A DNA stretch of 7,271 nt, taken from positions 1 to 7,271 of the forward strand of contig DCMF01000042.1 of NCBI GenBank assembly GCA_002321305.1, in the 5' to 3' direction. A program made the translations under genes and the position numbers. The stretch comes from Verrucomicrobia bacterium UBA1629. GTDB lineage: Bacteria > Verrucomicrobiota > Kiritimatiellia > RFP12 > UBA1067. Below are positions 5,413 to 7,271 of the stretch, piece by piece; position 1 is the first letter of the stretch, and each line of letters opens with the position of its first letter. Under the pieces are notes generated by a model that made no database searches, had not been told where the DNA came from, and saw nothing but the letters and a program-made list of their open reading frames with translations.

Positions 5413-7257
5413 ATGGCAAAGGACTACGGAGATACCAGCATCAAGACGCTCGACCCGGTGACGCACATCCGCATGCGTCCCGGCATGTACGTCGGCGAGC
5501 CCGGCACGGGCGCGATGTACCACGACTGCATCTACATCCTGATGAAGGAGGTGATCGACAACTCGATCGACGAGTTCGTCATGGGCTGCGGCAAGAAGAT
5601 CGACGTCACCGTCAACTACGACACGGGCGAGGTCTCGGTGCGCGACTACGGGCGCGGCATCCCGCTCGGCAAGGTCGTCGACTGCGTCTCGCAGATGAAC
5701 ACGGGCGGCAAGTTCGACTCCGACAGCTTCCAGTTCTCCGCCGGCATGAACGGCGTCGGCACGAAGGCCGTGAACGCGCTCTCCGAGTTCTTCGAGGTGC
5801 GCTCCTTCCGCGAGGGCGAGTTCTCCGAGGCGTATTTCGAGGAGGGGCGGCTGAAGTCCCAGCGGCGCGGCCGGCAGAAGACGGCGGAGCGCGACGGCAC
5901 GTTCATCCGCTACAAGCCAGACGTGAAGGTGCTCAAGCACTTCAAGGTGCGCGAGGAGCACGTCCTGCGGCGCATGAAGATGTACTGCTACGTGAACGCG
6001 GGGCTCACGATCGTCCTGAACGGCCAGCCCATCTGCTCCGAGCACGGGCTCGCCGACCTCATTGCGGACGAGGCGCAGTTCGAGAAGCTCTACACGCCGT
6101 TCCACGTGAAGACGAAGAGCCTGGAGATCATCTTCACGCACACCAGCCGCTTCGGCGAGGAGTACCACTCGTTCGTGAACGGCCAGTACACGACGGACGG
6201 CGGCACGCACCTCACGGCGTTCAAGGAGGCGCTGACGAAGGCCCTCAACGACTACGACGCGAAGAAGAAGTTCGACGGCGACGACATCCGCGACGGGCTC
6301 ATCGGCGCGGTCTCGATCCGCATCATGAACCCGGTCTTCGAGGGCCAGACGAAGATCAAGTTCGTGATGAACGACATCCGCGCCGACCTCGTCGCCGAGA
6401 TGAAGAAGGCGATCGAGGCCGAGCTGCACCGCGCGCCGGCCGAGACGGAGAAGCTGATCGCGAAGATCGAGGAGACGGGGAAGATCCGCAGCCAGCTCAA
6501 CACGATCAAGAAGAAGGCGCGCGAGCACGCGCAGGCCGTCTCGGTGCGCGTGCCGCAGCTGAAGGACTGCAAGCACCACCTGCGGCTCGACAGGGTGGAC
6601 AGGAAGACGGGCCAGCCGGAGGGCGCCGACACGATGATCTTCCTCACGGAGGGGCAGTCCGCCGGCGGCACGCTCGGCAACGCGCGCGACGCGCTGAACC
6701 AGGCCGTCTTCTTCCTGCGCGGCAAGCCGCTCAACACCTTCGGCGTCGGCAAGAGCGTCCTCTACGAGAACGTGGAGTTCTTCAACCTCATCAAGACGCT
6801 CGACATCGAGGACACGCTCGACCACCTGCGCTACGGCAAGATCATCTTCGCGACCGACGCCGACGTGGACGGCCTGCACATCCGCATGCTGCTGACGACG
6901 TTCTTCATGCGCTTCTACCGCCAGCTCGTCACGGACGGGCGCGTGTTCATCCTGGAGACGCCGCTCTTCCGCGTGCGCAACAAGAAGGAGCAGCACTACT
7001 GCTTCTCGGACGAGGAGCGCGAGGCGGCGATCAGAAAGTGCGGACGCGGCTGCGAGATCACGCGCTTCAAGGGCCTCGGCGAGCTGAACGCGAAGGAGTT
7101 CAAGGACTTCATCGGCCCGGACATGCGGCTGACGCCCGTCACCTGCGCGGACGACCAGGATGTCGAGAAGACGATCAAGTTCTACATGGGCAGCAACACG
7201 CCGGAGCGCAAGGGCTACATCATGGACTCGCTCGTCTGCGACGCGGCGGAGTTCTGA
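5413..7257 (+). CDS. parE: DNA topoisomerase IV subunit B (ParE type)
   Basis: This is the ATPase/TOPRIM subunit of a type IIA topoisomerase, which works with a ParC/GyrA partner to pass DNA through a gate and decatenate or relax chromosomes. The 614-residue protein is complete. The GHKL ATPase domain has catalytic Glu46 and Asn50 (KEVIDNSIDE), Asp78 in VRDYGRGIP and the lid GMNGVGTKA (111-119). The transducer has the QTK loop (Gln312, Lys314). The TOPRIM domain has Glu413 in TEGQSAGG and Asp482/Asp484/Asp486 in ATDADVDGLHIR, followed by ITRFKGLGELNAKEF (549-563). GyrB and E. coli ParE normally have EGDSAGG; the EGQ form, and an ending YMGSNTPERKGYIMDSL without the GyrB-type NLDI tail, resemble the short ParE I know from Bacteroidetes. 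GyrB cannot be wholly excluded. The ATG follows a -10 box by 10 bases and has no Shine-Dalgarno, suggesting leaderless translation. The partner subunit is not in the window and may lie downstream. Confidence 0.88.
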   Translation: MAKDYGDTSIKTLDPVTHIRMRPGMYVGEPGTGAMYHDCIYILMKEVIDNSIDEFVMGCGKKIDVTVNYDTGEVSVRDYGRGIPLGKVVDCVSQMNTGGKFDSDSFQFSAGMNGVGTKAVNALSEFFEVRSFREGEFSEAYFEEGRLKSQRRGRQKTAERDGTFIRYKPDVKVLKHFKVREEHVLRRMKMYCYVNAGLTIVLNGQPICSEHGLADLIADEAQFEKLYTPFHVKTKSLEIIFTHTSRFGEEYHSFVNGQYTTDGGTHLTAFKEALTKALNDYDAKKKFDGDDIRDGLIGAVSIRIMNPVFEGQTKIKFVMNDIRADLVAEMKKAIEAELHRAPAETEKLIAKIEETGKIRSQLNTIKKKAREHAQAVSVRVPQLKDCKHHLRLDRVDRKTGQPEGADTMIFLTEGQSAGGTLGNARDALNQAVFFLRGKPLNTFGVGKSVLYENVEFFNLIKTLDIEDTLDHLRYGKIIFATDADVDGLHIRMLLTTFFMRFYRQLVTDGRVFILETPLFRVRNKKEQHYCFSDEEREAAIRKCGRGCEITRFKGLGELNAKEFKDFIGPDMRLTPVTCADDQDVEKTIKFYMGSNTPERKGYIMDSLVCDAAEF

Positions 7258-7271
7258 CCCCCCCCCCCCCC
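7258..7271. repeat. poly-C tract at the window end
   Basis: Fourteen consecutive C follow the parE stop codon directly and run to the last base of the window. The true length cannot be seen. It may be a real homopolymer between parE and the next gene or an assembly/contig-edge artefact. Shorter C runs occur at 19-25 (seven) and 5406-5411 (six), also between or at the edges of genes. Confidence 0.9.

Noticed and set aside
5068..6996. 642-codon minus-strand open frame opposite parE and the end of the ketosynthase gene
   Set aside because: Its translation is Arg/Leu/Val/Asp/His-rich low-complexity sequence with no recognisable motif, as expected opposite a GC-rich gene; the + strand carries complete ParE and ketosynthase motifs.

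Overview
This is a GC-rich bacterial window (strong G/C third-position bias) with every supported gene on the + strand. It carries mostly housekeeping genes: hisG, a 29-codon gene for a ribosomal bS22/mS38-like (AURKAIP1/COX24-type) microprotein, efp, a TPR lipoprotein, an M20 dipeptidase-like hydrolase, a beta-ketoacyl-ACP synthase, and a ParE-type topoisomerase subunit. The short ParE with a TEGQSAGG TOPRIM signature resembles the form I associate with Bacteroidetes and relatives. Together with the COX24-type microprotein, the lipoprotein and the high GC, it suggests a diderm, possibly of the PVC/Bacteroidetes side of the tree (Kiritimatiellota or Verrucomicrobiota would fit). That placement is inference only; nothing in the window fixes the taxon.

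Layout: (1) 1-110 is a leader with a clear sigma70-type promoter (TGGACA, 18 bp, extended -10 TGATATAAT) driving hisG. (2) hisG (111-980) is followed by a 99-base gap that holds a purine/pyrimidine element. (3) The microprotein gene (1080-1169) and efp (1212-1787) form a translation-factor pair, closed by a strong hairpin terminator at 1817-1849. (4) The lipoprotein (1931-2830), M20 hydrolase (2853-4274) and ketosynthase (4271-5401) look like one operon, with a 22-base gap and then a 4-base ATGA overlap. (5) An extended -10 (TGGTATAAT) whose hexamer contains the ketosynthase stop codon lies only 10 bases before the parE ATG (5413-7257), which has no Shine-Dalgarno sequence; parE is probably expressed as a nearly leaderless mRNA. 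(6) A run of at least 14 C closes the window directly after the parE stop.

I found no CRISPR array, tRNA, rRNA, transposase, or convincing new defence or mobile system. The most worthwhile observations are the microprotein gene, the apparent two-copy dispersed element (one copy between genes, the other in frame inside the M20 gene with clearly different codon use), and the leaderless-looking parE promoter with its C-tract.
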